From positions 1 to 31,424 of the IMG/VR virus record IMGVR_UViG_3300024257_000039: 31,424 bases of DNA; one strand, 5' to 3'. Positions 22,862 to 31,297 of this stretch are shown here, piece by piece (within the stretch, counting starts at the first letter, position 1; each line of letters starts with the position of its first letter). Position numbers and translations under genes: made by a program. The DNA is from a virus. The notes under the pieces were generated by a model that saw nothing but the letters and a program-made list of their open reading frames with translations, was not told where the DNA came from and ran no database searches.

Positions 22862-24157
22862 ATGAGTTTAGAAAGCTTTAATTTTATTGACTCACTTAAT
22901 GCGTCAAACCCAACAACAACAGATAACGTATCAGAAGGTGATGACCATATACGTGGTATTAAGTCAACACTAAAAACTACATTCCCCAGTATCAACGCAG
23001 CAATCACAGCAACTGATGAAGAGATTAACTTACTAGATGGTGTTACAGCTACAACAGCTGAACTAAACTACGTTGATGGTGTTACTTCAAACATCCAAAC
23101 ACAGTTAGGCACTAAGTTACCTCTAGCTGGTGGTACTATGACTGGTACTATCGCAGGCTTTACCTCAACAGGTATTGATGATAACGCTACGAGTACAAAG
23201 CTAACAGTAGCTAATACTGGTATTGATGTTACTGGTAGTGTTACTTGTGATGGGCTGACTGTATCGGCGACTGGTTCAAGTTACCCTACTATTTCACATT
23301 CAAATGGCAATCTTATACAGCTTCAACCAAGTTATAACTATTACAACGCTTTTGAACACGTATTTAAAAGTTTAAATGGAACATCTGAACACCTACGAAT
23401 AGCTAGCTCAGGCAACGTAGGTATTGGTACTACTAGTCCAGATGCGCGACTTCAATCATCTATAAGTGATGCTGATGCTACACCAGTCAATGGTACAGAC
23501 AATCATAAAGCAAGAAGCGGTCACTCTTTAGAAGTATTTAATGAGTCAGCTTCAGCAAGTTATTCTGGCATTCATTTAAGAACAAGAAATAGTGGTGCTT
23601 CTGCTTGGTCTATGAATAATGTATGGAAGTCTACGTATGTTGGTGATTTAACTTTTGTATCAAGGACTGCTGGTTCTACAACTACTGAAAATGTAAGATT
23701 CCTTAACGAGGGCGGTATCACATTCAACGGTGACACAGCAGCAGCTAATGCCTTAGATGACTATGAGACTGGTACTTTTGATGTTACTTTATTATGTGAT
23801 GGAAATTCAGTAACCCACTCTTGCTCCTATACTAAGATTGGGAATATGGTAACTGTTGATTTTGCGTACACAGGTACAAGTAGCACCTACTGGAGTATAT
23901 TTGGAGCTTCGGGAGATGCCGTCACAATAACGAGTAACCTACCCTTCACCCCTACAGTAAATGGTGGTTTTGCGTGTAATGTAACTCGTTCCTTGGCAAA
24001 TGGTAATGATTTATGTGTGGGTTGGAGAGCGGGAAGTGCGGGGCTATATTTAGGAACTGCTGACCAGAACAACTACCAACCCACCAACAACGCTACAAAG
24101 GATACTACCCAATCCAACATTACTATACAAGGAAGTGGGTCATATGTAATAGCATAA
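22862..24157 (+). CDS. Tail fibre-like protein
   Basis: The 431-aa product is probably a fibre for host binding. The N terminus has the common fibre pattern SEGDDHIRGIKSTLKTTFPS, followed by INLLDGVTATTAELNYVDGV repeats and LPLAGGTMTGTI. GNVGIGTTSPDA in the middle is also common in fibres and adhesins. The last 130 residues look like a beta-rich binding end (NNATKDTTQSNITIQGSGSY). No peptidase S74 chaperone domain is seen at the C terminus. GAGG lies before the ATG, 13 bp after the previous gene. Confidence 0.85.
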   Translation: MSLESFNFIDSLNASNPTTTDNVSEGDDHIRGIKSTLKTTFPSINAAITATDEEINLLDGVTATTAELNYVDGVTSNIQTQLGTKLPLAGGTMTGTIAGFTSTGIDDNATSTKLTVANTGIDVTGSVTCDGLTVSATGSSYPTISHSNGNLIQLQPSYNYYNAFEHVFKSLNGTSEHLRIASSGNVGIGTTSPDARLQSSISDADATPVNGTDNHKARSGHSLEVFNESASASYSGIHLRTRNSGASAWSMNNVWKSTYVGDLTFVSRTAGSTTTENVRFLNEGGITFNGDTAAANALDDYETGTFDVTLLCDGNSVTHSCSYTKIGNMVTVDFAYTGTSSTYWSIFGASGDAVTITSNLPFTPTVNGGFACNVTRSLANGNDLCVGWRAGSAGLYLGTADQNNYQPTNNATKDTTQSNITIQGSGSYVIA

Positions 24158-24210
24158 TTAACCTAAATGGATTTTAGGCAGAACAATTTAATAACAACAG
24201 GAGAGTCAAA

Positions 24211-24483
24211 ATGGCTTTAGTAAAGAAAACAGTAGTAGATAAAGTAGAAGTAGTTGGTGAACACAGGATGGTACAGTGTCGTGAAGCTACTTGGGTAGAA
24301 GATAACGGTGTAATGATTGGTGGTAAGAACTTCCACAGACACGTAATCGCACCAGGTGATGACACAACAGGTGAACCTGCTGAAACCATTGCTATCTGCA
24401 ATGCGGTACACACACCAGCAGTAATAGCAGCTTATGAAGCTATGTTAGCTGCTCAAGAAGCAGAAATGAATCCAGCTGAGTAA
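24211..24483 (+). CDS. 90-aa hypothetical protein after the fibre gene
   Basis: The product begins MALVKKTVVDKVEVVGEHRM and contains VQCREATWVEDNGVMIGGKN and FHRHVIAPGDDTTGE, ending in an Ala/Glu helix. It resembles short proteins of marine phages found near tail genes, with no settled function. AGGAG lies 8 nt before the ATG. A hairpin without a T run follows at 24507-24521. Confidence 0.72.
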   Translation: MALVKKTVVDKVEVVGEHRMVQCREATWVEDNGVMIGGKNFHRHVIAPGDDTTGEPAETIAICNAVHTPAVIAAYEAMLAAQEAEMNPAE

Positions 24484-24546
24484 GAACAGATAGATAAAAA
24501 CAAGTAGGGGTGAAATGCCCCACACTCATTAAATACAAGGACGCTT

Positions 24547-24774
24547 ATGGAAATGTCAGACATCTTTCTAACGCTAGTGGGCGTTATCATAGCTATGCTA
24601 GGTTGGTTTATGAGCAGACTAGCTGACACAGTAAACAAGCTAGAGCATAACATTACTAACTGTCAGACTAATATGCCTATTAACTACGTACTTAAAACTG
24701 ATTACAAGACTGATATGGCTGAGATTAAGAAGATGTTAGGTGACATATATAGAATCATTAGGGAGAAGAAGTGA
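24547..24774 (+). CDS. 75-aa membrane protein, lysis-cassette candidate
   Basis: The product has one transmembrane segment at about residues 6-25 (IFLTLVGVIIAMLGWFMSRL), then a coiled-coil-like tail (LADTVNKLEHNITNCQTN) with a basic C terminus. One membrane span plus coiled coil does not match a classic two- or three-span holin, but a holin-like role is possible because the next larger gene is a spanin-like lipoprotein. ACAAGGA precedes the start. Confidence in the gene is good, in the role low. Confidence 0.75.
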   Translation: MEMSDIFLTLVGVIIAMLGWFMSRLADTVNKLEHNITNCQTNMPINYVLKTDYKTDMAEIKKMLGDIYRIIREKK

Positions 24775-24857
24775 TATGGGTAGAGCTTGCTGATAACACT
24801 GCACGGTTCTTCCTCTTTGACCCTTGGACTCTTCCAATCAATTGGTTGCTTATATGA
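24771..24857 (+). CDS. Possible 28-aa GTG-started hydrophobic peptide
   Basis: A short frame with a GTG start overlaps the last codons of the 75-aa gene. GGGAG lies 5 nt upstream. The peptide begins MIWVELADNTARFF and ends hydrophobic (DPWTLPINWLLI). It fills most of a 101-bp gap between two lysis-type genes. Too short to judge by composition; it may be chance. Confidence 0.3.
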   Translation: MIWVELADNTARFFLFDPWTLPINWLLI

Positions 24858-24875
24858 TACGATTAGGAGGTACAA

Positions 24876-25238
24876 ATGATACGATTACTAATACTATTCA
24901 TAGCACTGTCACTTAGTAGCTGTAGTTCATTAGAACTTAGAAACCTAGGTAAGTCAGGGGTTTCTGCAGGTGTCGCTTATGCTATTAATCCTATTGCTGG
25001 TGTAGCTACTTTAGCAACTGCTATGGCATATGATGAACTAGTGCCTGATAGTCCCGAGGTTGCCGATATAGAGACGAAAGAACAAGCAGTGGCATTCGTG
25101 GCTCAGTCTTGGGGAACAGACATACTGTATGCCTTTATAGCGTTCCTATTAATAACTAATATAATTGTACCTTGGATGACTAAGAGACGTGGATACAATC
25201 AAGCTAAAGGTAAGTACAAAGAATCAAATGTTAAATAA
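24876..25238 (+). CDS. Unimolecular spanin-like lipoprotein
   Basis: The 120-aa product has a lipoprotein signal with lipobox LSSC (modified Cys at 16) and a C-terminal transmembrane segment at about 82-100 (DILYAFIAFLLITNIIVPW) followed by a basic tail (MTKRRGYNQAKGKYK). Outer-membrane lipid at one end and inner-membrane anchor at the other is the design of u-spanins such as T1 gp11 (131 aa), which disrupt the outer membrane at lysis. The middle is short, with a Gly/Ala-rich patch at 28-52. AGGAGG lies 6 nt before the ATG. A simple membrane lipoprotein is the alternative. Confidence 0.7.
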   Translation: MIRLLILFIALSLSSCSSLELRNLGKSGVSAGVAYAINPIAGVATLATAMAYDELVPDSPEVADIETKEQAVAFVAQSWGTDILYAFIAFLLITNIIVPWMTKRRGYNQAKGKYKESNVK

Positions 25239-25246
25239 AGGAATAA

Positions 25247-26797
25247 ATGCCTAGTCAAATAACACAACTTAATATGAACGGTATCAATAAGGACATTAGT
25301 TCTTATGAGCTACCGCCCACTGTATGGTCAGATGGTAATAATGTACAGTTTGATAATGATAAGACTAGTAAGGTATTAGGTCACGAACAGATATTTGGTA
25401 CACCACTAGGTGCTCCTTACTGGCTACTATATCACGATACAATTGCCAGTGACTACTGGTTATATCCTACCCTTACTAAGATTAATAAAGTAAATAAGGC
25501 AGGCTCTACCTCTACACATACAGACGTAACTAGAACTTCTGGTGGTGACTATTCAGCTACTGCACAAGGTGGGTGGAACGGTGGTGTCTTAGGTGGTGTT
25601 GCTATTCTTAATAATGGTGTAGATGTACCACAGATGTTAGGTGAGAGTCCTACTTATTGTCAAGACTTAAGTAACTGGACTAGTGGTCATACAGCACAAG
25701 TTGTTAGACCATTCAAGAGATTCCTGGTGGCGTTGGATAAGACTGAGTCGGGTACTAGATACCCGTTCAGGGTACACTGGTCACATCCAGCAGAAGGTGG
25801 TACAGTACCAGTAACTTGGGACTCAAGTGATGCTACTAAGGATGCTGGCTATGTAGACCTATCACAAACTAATGGTTGGGTTAAAGACTGTTTACCTCTT
25901 AAAGATACAAACATCATATACAAAGAAGATTCAGTATGGGCTATGGATTATTCAGGTGGACAATCTATCTTCTCATTCCGTCAGATATTTAATGATGCTG
26001 GTATCCTAGGTAGAGAGTGTGCTAAGTCATTTGAAGGTGGTCACTTTGTGGTTGGTCTTGATGATGTGTATACTCACGATGGGCAGTCAAGACAATCAAT
26101 TGTAGATACACAAATTAGAGATGAGTTATTTAATTCACTACACCCTGTTTATAAAGAGCGTACTTTTGTAGCACCAGACTATAAGAATAATGAGATGTGG
26201 ATATGTTTTGTATCTCAAGACAATAACACAGATGCTTTTGCAGATAAGGCTTTTGTGTGGAATTGGAGAAACAATACCTGGTCCAAGAGAGATTTACCTA
26301 ATGTTAGTTATGCTGCTTGGGGTACTGTAGATACTACAGACTCTGCAGCGTGGACTAACGGTACTACTTGGGCTGCTACAACTGTAGCCTGGAACAAACC
26401 TATTAGACAACAGATGTTATTTGCAGATGTTAACAACTCTAAGATATACCTACAAGGCAGTACTAATCAGTTTGATGGCACTAGCTTTAAGTCTTGGGTG
26501 GCTAAAGAGGATATGGCACTAGGCACTTCATCTAATAAATCAGTAGATAAGATTGTACCTATTATTGAAGGTACTGGTAGTGTTGACTTTTATATTGGTT
26601 ATAAACAAATACCCAAACAAGCAACTACTTGGAAAGGTCCTTATACATTCACACCAGGTATACATTCAGATATTCCTGTCAGAGCTACAGGAAAGTATAT
26701 TGGTATTAAGGTAGAGACAGAAGACTCTAATGGCTGGTCATTAGATAGCTTAGAAATTCATTGGAAACCTTCAGGTAACAGAGGTTCAGGTGTCTAA
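25247..26797 (+). CDS. Tail nozzle/stabilisation-like structural protein
   Basis: The 516-aa product is probably a main tail component below the adaptor. The N terminus has the pattern GINKDISSYELPPTVWSDGN and VQFDNDKTSKVLGHEQIFGT, shared with phage proteins annotated as stabilisation or nozzle proteins. The body is Trp/Gly-rich beta structure with repeated blade-like segments (NEMWICFVSQDNN, WNWRNNTWSKRDLPNVSYAA). AAGGA lies 6 nt before the ATG. The name rests on recalled patterns and position. Confidence 0.75.
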   Translation: MPSQITQLNMNGINKDISSYELPPTVWSDGNNVQFDNDKTSKVLGHEQIFGTPLGAPYWLLYHDTIASDYWLYPTLTKINKVNKAGSTSTHTDVTRTSGGDYSATAQGGWNGGVLGGVAILNNGVDVPQMLGESPTYCQDLSNWTSGHTAQVVRPFKRFLVALDKTESGTRYPFRVHWSHPAEGGTVPVTWDSSDATKDAGYVDLSQTNGWVKDCLPLKDTNIIYKEDSVWAMDYSGGQSIFSFRQIFNDAGILGRECAKSFEGGHFVVGLDDVYTHDGQSRQSIVDTQIRDELFNSLHPVYKERTFVAPDYKNNEMWICFVSQDNNTDAFADKAFVWNWRNNTWSKRDLPNVSYAAWGTVDTTDSAAWTNGTTWAATTVAWNKPIRQQMLFADVNNSKIYLQGSTNQFDGTSFKSWVAKEDMALGTSSNKSVDKIVPIIEGTGSVDFYIGYKQIPKQATTWKGPYTFTPGIHSDIPVRATGKYIGIKVETEDSNGWSLDSLEIHWKPSGNRGSGV

Positions 26798-27506
26798 TAG
26801 ATATGTACCCTCACCAGTACCTAACAATACTGAAAACTTAGCTAGTTACTTACAAGAAGAACTGAAGAGAATATCAGAGGCTACTAATAATATATCTGAT
26901 GGACACTTGGATAAAGCACACGTAGAACCACCGAGACCTAGAGCAGGTGATATTAGATATGCTGATGGTTCTGATTGGAATCCTGGACAAGGTGGTAACT
27001 TATATTATTATAATGGTACAGAGTGGAGAGCTTACACAGGTGGTTCAGGTGCTGGTGACTTTGCACAGATAGATGATACGACTATACATACAGCAAGCTC
27101 AGTAGATACACCAACAGCAATTACTTGGAATACTGTGCCATATTCACAAGGCATAAGTGTTAACTCAACAGATACATCTAAGATAGAGTTTACAAATAGT
27201 GGTAAATATTATATGCACTTCTCTTGCTTGTTGGAATCTAACAGCAGTAGCAATAAAGAGATATGGATATTCCCTAGGATTAATGGTACAGATGTTGATG
27301 GTTCTACTATATATCATACACTAGCAGCTAACGGTCATAAACGTACTTTATCTAAAGGTGGTATATTTGATGTAACCGCAGGTGATTATTTACAGGCTAT
27401 GTTTGCAGTGGATGATACAAACTTAAGATTAACGACACAAGCAGCAACATCCTTTGCCCCTTCTGCGCCTAGTACATCTATAGAGATTATACAACTAAGC
27501 CAATGA
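26790..27506 (+). CDS. Trimeric fibre-like protein with jelly-roll-type C terminus
   Basis: The 238-aa product starts at GTG (MSNRYVPSPVPNNTENLASY) and has a helical N-terminal anchor (LQEELKRISEATNN), a Gly-rich linker (WNPGQGGNLYYYNGTEWRAY), then about 130 residues of beta-strand pattern (IEFTNSGKYYMHFSCLLE, DYLQAMFAVDD). The C terminus looks like a C1q/TNF-type trimer, as in head or tail fibres. The start overlaps the nozzle gene by 8 bp and the stop overlaps the next start. Confidence 0.75.
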   Translation: MSNRYVPSPVPNNTENLASYLQEELKRISEATNNISDGHLDKAHVEPPRPRAGDIRYADGSDWNPGQGGNLYYYNGTEWRAYTGGSGAGDFAQIDDTTIHTASSVDTPTAITWNTVPYSQGISVNSTDTSKIEFTNSGKYYMHFSCLLESNSSSNKEIWIFPRINGTDVDGSTIYHTLAANGHKRTLSKGGIFDVTAGDYLQAMFAVDDTNLRLTTQAATSFAPSAPSTSIEIIQLSQ

Positions 27507-27913
27507 TACAAGGGATAACATCTAAGTTTGTAGAACCTGCTTGGGAATATGCAGAAGAATATATAGTTGATGCACTCAAGCACGGCATAGGTGAGTACCT
27601 TCCAGAAGATATTAAGCAGGCGTGTAAAGAACAAAGGATGCAGCTTTGGATTAAATATGAAGATGAAGAAGTTAAAGGTGCATTCGTAACACAGATATTA
27701 AACTACCCTCAGATGAAGATACTATTAGTATTACTGTTAGGTGGAAATGATTTTATAAAATGGAGAGATGAAGTAGATGAAGTATTACTTAAATTTGGTA
27801 AAGAACACAATTGTAAATTTGTGGAATTCTTTGGGCGTAAGGGATGGACTAAATTCCTTAAAGACATTAATTATAAAGAGCAAGTGAGAATGCTCTCAAA
27901 GGAGATAGTATGA
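27503..27913 (+). CDS. 136-aa protein, possible GNAT-like internal protein
   Basis: The product begins MIQGITSKFVEPAWEYAEEY and ends with EFFGRKGWTKFLKDINYKEQ. A C-terminal 'person, same position, change of mind' pattern of this kind occurs in small GNAT-fold phage proteins such as T7 gp13, but the acetyl-CoA motif is not clear and the call is tentative. ATGA overlaps link it to both neighbours, so it is co-translated with virion genes. Confidence 0.65.
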   Translation: MIQGITSKFVEPAWEYAEEYIVDALKHGIGEYLPEDIKQACKEQRMQLWIKYEDEEVKGAFVTQILNYPQMKILLVLLLGGNDFIKWRDEVDEVLLKFGKEHNCKFVEFFGRKGWTKFLKDINYKEQVRMLSKEIV

Positions 27914-28704
27914 GTAAAGGTGGTGGTGGTTCAGAGACTACAGTAGCAGAACCTTGGGCTGGAGCACAGCCATATATTAAGAAAGGTTACGAAGAGGCAT
28001 CAGGTATTTATGATAAGTTTAGTCCACAATTTTATGGTGGTCAAACACAGGCATCATTCAGTCCTGACCAATTAACTGCACAAGCAGGTGTGAGAGACTG
28101 GGCAACTAAAGGTGCACCTAATGTAATGAACCCTGCATTATCTGCATACAAGTATGGTACTGGTGGTCAGGTATTGGATGTGGCTAACAATCCTTACGTA
28201 AGAGGTATGGCTAGTCAAGCAGCTAAGGATGCTTATGGTCAATTAACCCCACAGCTTGCAGGTATCCGTAGTGGTGCTATTCAATCAGGTGGTTATGGTG
28301 GTGGTAGACAAGGTATTGCAGAAGGATTAGCTATTGGTGGTGCAGCAGATGCAGCAACTAAGGCAGCTGCTAATATCTATGGTCAAGCATATGGTCAAGG
28401 CCTAGGGCATCAAGCACAGACACTAGGTCAAACAGGTGCTCTTATTGGTGCAGGCTTCGACCCATACAAAGCATTAGGTTCTTCTGGTGGACAACAACAA
28501 GCTAGAGAACAGGCACTTATTGCAGATGCACAAGCTAAGCACCAGTTCCAACAGAACTTACCTTATGAGAGACTTAAGCAGTACACTGGTTCTATTGGTG
28601 GTACCTCGGGTCTACTAAAAGGTGCTGGTACAAGCACGGCTCCTGGTCAATCTACACTTGGGCAGTTGGGCGAGGTAGCTAAAATATACTCAATCTTTAA
28701 ATAA
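27910..28704 (+). CDS. Gly/Ala/Gln-rich internal virion (ejection-type) protein
   Basis: The 264-aa product begins MSKGGGGSETTVAEPWAGAQ and is rich in Gly, Ala and Gln (KDAYGQLTPQLAGIRSGA; AAANIYGQAYGQGLGHQAQT). Such composition and location, before another large virion protein, are typical of proteins that leave the head with DNA. No enzyme motif is seen. The start overlaps the previous stop as ATGA. Confidence 0.7.
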   Translation: MSKGGGGSETTVAEPWAGAQPYIKKGYEEASGIYDKFSPQFYGGQTQASFSPDQLTAQAGVRDWATKGAPNVMNPALSAYKYGTGGQVLDVANNPYVRGMASQAAKDAYGQLTPQLAGIRSGAIQSGGYGGGRQGIAEGLAIGGAADAATKAAANIYGQAYGQGLGHQAQTLGQTGALIGAGFDPYKALGSSGGQQQAREQALIADAQAKHQFQQNLPYERLKQYTGSIGGTSGLLKGAGTSTAPGQSTLGQLGEVAKIYSIFK

Positions 28705-28712
28705 GGAATAGT

Positions 28713-31292
28713 ATGGCAGAGAACACACAATCACCCGTCACTATTGATAGTGCTCAGTCACTTATAAACCTTGCTAATAATACACAGCCTATACAACAAC
28801 CATATCAGTATGGTAACTTAGGTCTAACAACCTCTGACTACAGTCTATGGGGTAGTAAAGGTAATCCTTATATGACAGGTGGTCCTGGATATAACCCAGG
28901 TACTAGATGGGGTACTCCTATTAACCCACAACCAATAGCACCAATTGCTCCTCCATCTAATGGTGGTGGTGATAGCAGTCCTATTCCTGATTGGGTAGAC
29001 CCTAGCACTCCTATATATAATGAGGATGGCTCTGAGTATGACCCTAAGTTTGATGACTACCCTTGGCAAAACTCTAAGGTTTTAGGTGATTTAGCACCAG
29101 GTGCTGGGCTAGCATATGGCTTAATTAATGGCAGAATAGATAACCCTTATGGTGAGGGATATGCAAGACTACCGTGGTACGAAGGTTCAGCAGGTGGTGG
29201 TTATGGCTATACTGAAGAAGGTTATGACCAGTATGCTCCTGGGGATGTAGACAGGGGAATCTACTCTAACTACTATGATGCTAATGGTAATTTAGTATCT
29301 GAGCGTGGTTGGGATGATTCGTTCGATGACTACAATACTGGTGACAACTGGGCTAATACTGGCTTCTGGGAAGGTATGGGTAATATTATTGGTGGGCGTA
29401 CTTGGGATGGTTTAGAAGAGCCTGCTACATTTGGAGACCCTGCCAGTGACTTAGCTAAGCAGTCAGATGCAGCTATTACACAGGCAGAAGCAGCTAAGCA
29501 AGCAGAGAAACAGGCAGTGGCACAGGCTAAACTTGATGAGATATCTAAGTATACTGGAATGCTTCAAGGAGAGTTTGATGCTCAGATGGCAGCACAGGAA
29601 GACTTAAATGCTGGGCAGATTGAGTTAATGACTCAGATTAAAGGCGATATGCAACGAGACTTTGGTGACTTCACTACACAGAACAGTCAACAAATGGCAC
29701 AAATGGCAGCTGAGAATGCCAGTATGTTTGACTCTATTGAAGAGTACAGGGCCTGGCAATTAGATACGGATGCTCATCAACAATCTTGGATGGAGAACCA
29801 GTTCAAAGACCAAGCAGCTACACAGAATGATTTAAATAGTACACAGACTGACTTAATGAATCAAATTGCTATGGATATGCAAGGTACTTATGGTGAGTTC
29901 TCAGGACAGATGGGTGAACAGTTAGCTAATATGGCAGCTGAGAATGCGTCTATGTTTGACAACTTTGCTGAGTATAAGCAATGGATGGGCGAGTCATTTA
30001 CTACACTAGAGAGTGGTCTTAATGAACAACTAGCACAACAGGCAGCTGTTAATGAAGGTCTTAATAGTAATCAGATTGACCTTATGAATTCTATTGCAGA
30101 AGATATGCGTAATGATTATGGTGACTTTGAGAGTGGTATTAATGGTCAGTTAGAGCAGATGGCAGCTGAGAATGCCAGTATGTTTGATAGCTTAGAGGAG
30201 TACCAACAGTGGATGTCTGATAACAACGCTACAGCTCCTGCAACCCCTAGTAATCCTCCTCCTTCTACTGTAGCTGATGCTGTTAAAGCAGGTAAGCCTT
30301 TCGGTAAAGAGGGTGATGATACTTGGTCTCCTGATGGTAAGAATGTATATCACGGACCAGGACATAACTGGAATACCCCAGACTCTGAGAACAAAGCCCC
30401 TCCAGGCACAGTGACTCCTCCCCCTTCCTCAGGTGGTGATGATGGTTATGGTGATAGTTCTGGTGGTGGCGGAGGCTGGGAAGGCTCAGATGCTCACTCA
30501 GATATGGATGAAGACTCTGGTTGGTCAGGTGCAGACAGTGACTTTGATGACAGCGATTCAGGTGGTGGTGACTCTGGTGGCGGAGGTGGTGGTTGTTTCA
30601 TAGCAGACACTTTAGTTACAGACTCCACTGGTAAAGATAAAGCCATATCTGAATATAAGATAGGTGATAGTGTTATGTCTATAGATGGCAAGACAGCCAA
30701 CAAAGTTAAATATATTGAAGTTATGTCTTGGGATGATGAATATGAACTGTATTCTCCAACAACAAAACTCAAGCCATTCATTACTAAGAATCATCCTATT
30801 AAGGTTGAAGGTAAATGGGTCAGTGCTGATTTAGATTATACAGAAAGAAACCACCCTTGGATTGATGCTGTAGATATTGATACACCTGTCATTAAGAAAG
30901 GTAAAGGTATTGTAGTTTACAACTTATGGGTTGATGGTGACAATACATATACTGTAAATGGCTATGACACAGAGACATTAATAGGTGATGGTGGTGTTGT
31001 CAGACAAGGACTAGAGTATGGTAATATTAATATGGAAGATTTTAAGAACATTATAAAAAGCTCATTGTCTTCCACACCTGAAGTTACATATGGTATGCAC
31101 ATTCTTAATATGGCTCTTGCCTTCATTACAAATAAAAAGGCTAATGGGTTTATACTAGATGTAGTATTAGGTAAAAGGAAATTTATACCACTTGATTTAT
31201 TAATATACTCGGTAGGTAAAACAGCTATACTACTTAAAAACAAAGATACACAAATGAACCTAACTAACAAACTAATACCTCAAAGGAGATAA
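28713..31292 (+). CDS. Large virion protein with three 76-aa repeats and C-terminal Hint domain
   Basis: The 859-aa product has four parts. Residues 1 to about 250 are Pro/Gly/Tyr/Asp-rich. Three repeats of exactly 76 residues follow, each with MAAENASMFD (starting at 331, 407 and 483). Then comes a Ser/Gly/Asp-rich linker ending in a glycine run. From C628 a Hint domain begins: CFIADTLV, then KIGDSVMSIDGK, ITKNHPI (His) and YNLWVDGDNTYTVNGY. The His-Asn pair that ends inteins is absent, so cleavage rather than splicing is expected. About 105 residues with hydrophobic patches follow. AAGGA lies 7 nt before the ATG. Confidence 0.88.
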   Translation: MAENTQSPVTIDSAQSLINLANNTQPIQQPYQYGNLGLTTSDYSLWGSKGNPYMTGGPGYNPGTRWGTPINPQPIAPIAPPSNGGGDSSPIPDWVDPSTPIYNEDGSEYDPKFDDYPWQNSKVLGDLAPGAGLAYGLINGRIDNPYGEGYARLPWYEGSAGGGYGYTEEGYDQYAPGDVDRGIYSNYYDANGNLVSERGWDDSFDDYNTGDNWANTGFWEGMGNIIGGRTWDGLEEPATFGDPASDLAKQSDAAITQAEAAKQAEKQAVAQAKLDEISKYTGMLQGEFDAQMAAQEDLNAGQIELMTQIKGDMQRDFGDFTTQNSQQMAQMAAENASMFDSIEEYRAWQLDTDAHQQSWMENQFKDQAATQNDLNSTQTDLMNQIAMDMQGTYGEFSGQMGEQLANMAAENASMFDNFAEYKQWMGESFTTLESGLNEQLAQQAAVNEGLNSNQIDLMNSIAEDMRNDYGDFESGINGQLEQMAAENASMFDSLEEYQQWMSDNNATAPATPSNPPPSTVADAVKAGKPFGKEGDDTWSPDGKNVYHGPGHNWNTPDSENKAPPGTVTPPPSSGGDDGYGDSSGGGGGWEGSDAHSDMDEDSGWSGADSDFDDSDSGGGDSGGGGGGCFIADTLVTDSTGKDKAISEYKIGDSVMSIDGKTANKVKYIEVMSWDDEYELYSPTTKLKPFITKNHPIKVEGKWVSADLDYTERNHPWIDAVDIDTPVIKKGKGIVVYNLWVDGDNTYTVNGYDTETLIGDGGVVRQGLEYGNINMEDFKNIIKSSLSSTPEVTYGMHILNMALAFITNKKANGFILDVVLGKRKFIPLDLLIYSVGKTAILLKNKDTQMNLTNKLIPQRR
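29582..30230 (+). repeat. Three tandem 228-bp coding repeats
   Basis: The marker ATGGCAGCTG recurs at 29703, 29931 and 30159, each 228 bp apart, and encodes the same point of a 76-residue unit. Each unit runs from a Leu-Asn-x-x-Gln segment through AENASMFD to an EYxxW motif. Protein similarity is higher than DNA identity. Outer edges are approximate. Confidence 0.8.
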
Positions 31293-31297
31293 GTAAT

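Noticed and set aside
24162-24178. CCTAAA/TTTAGG hairpin after the fibre gene
   Set aside because: Short AT-rich stem with no T run; expected by chance in this base composition.
24507-24521. GGGG/CCCC hairpin after the 90-aa gene, possible terminator
   Set aside because: No T run follows and the stem is only four or five pairs. It may affect RNA stability, but it is not a supported terminator.
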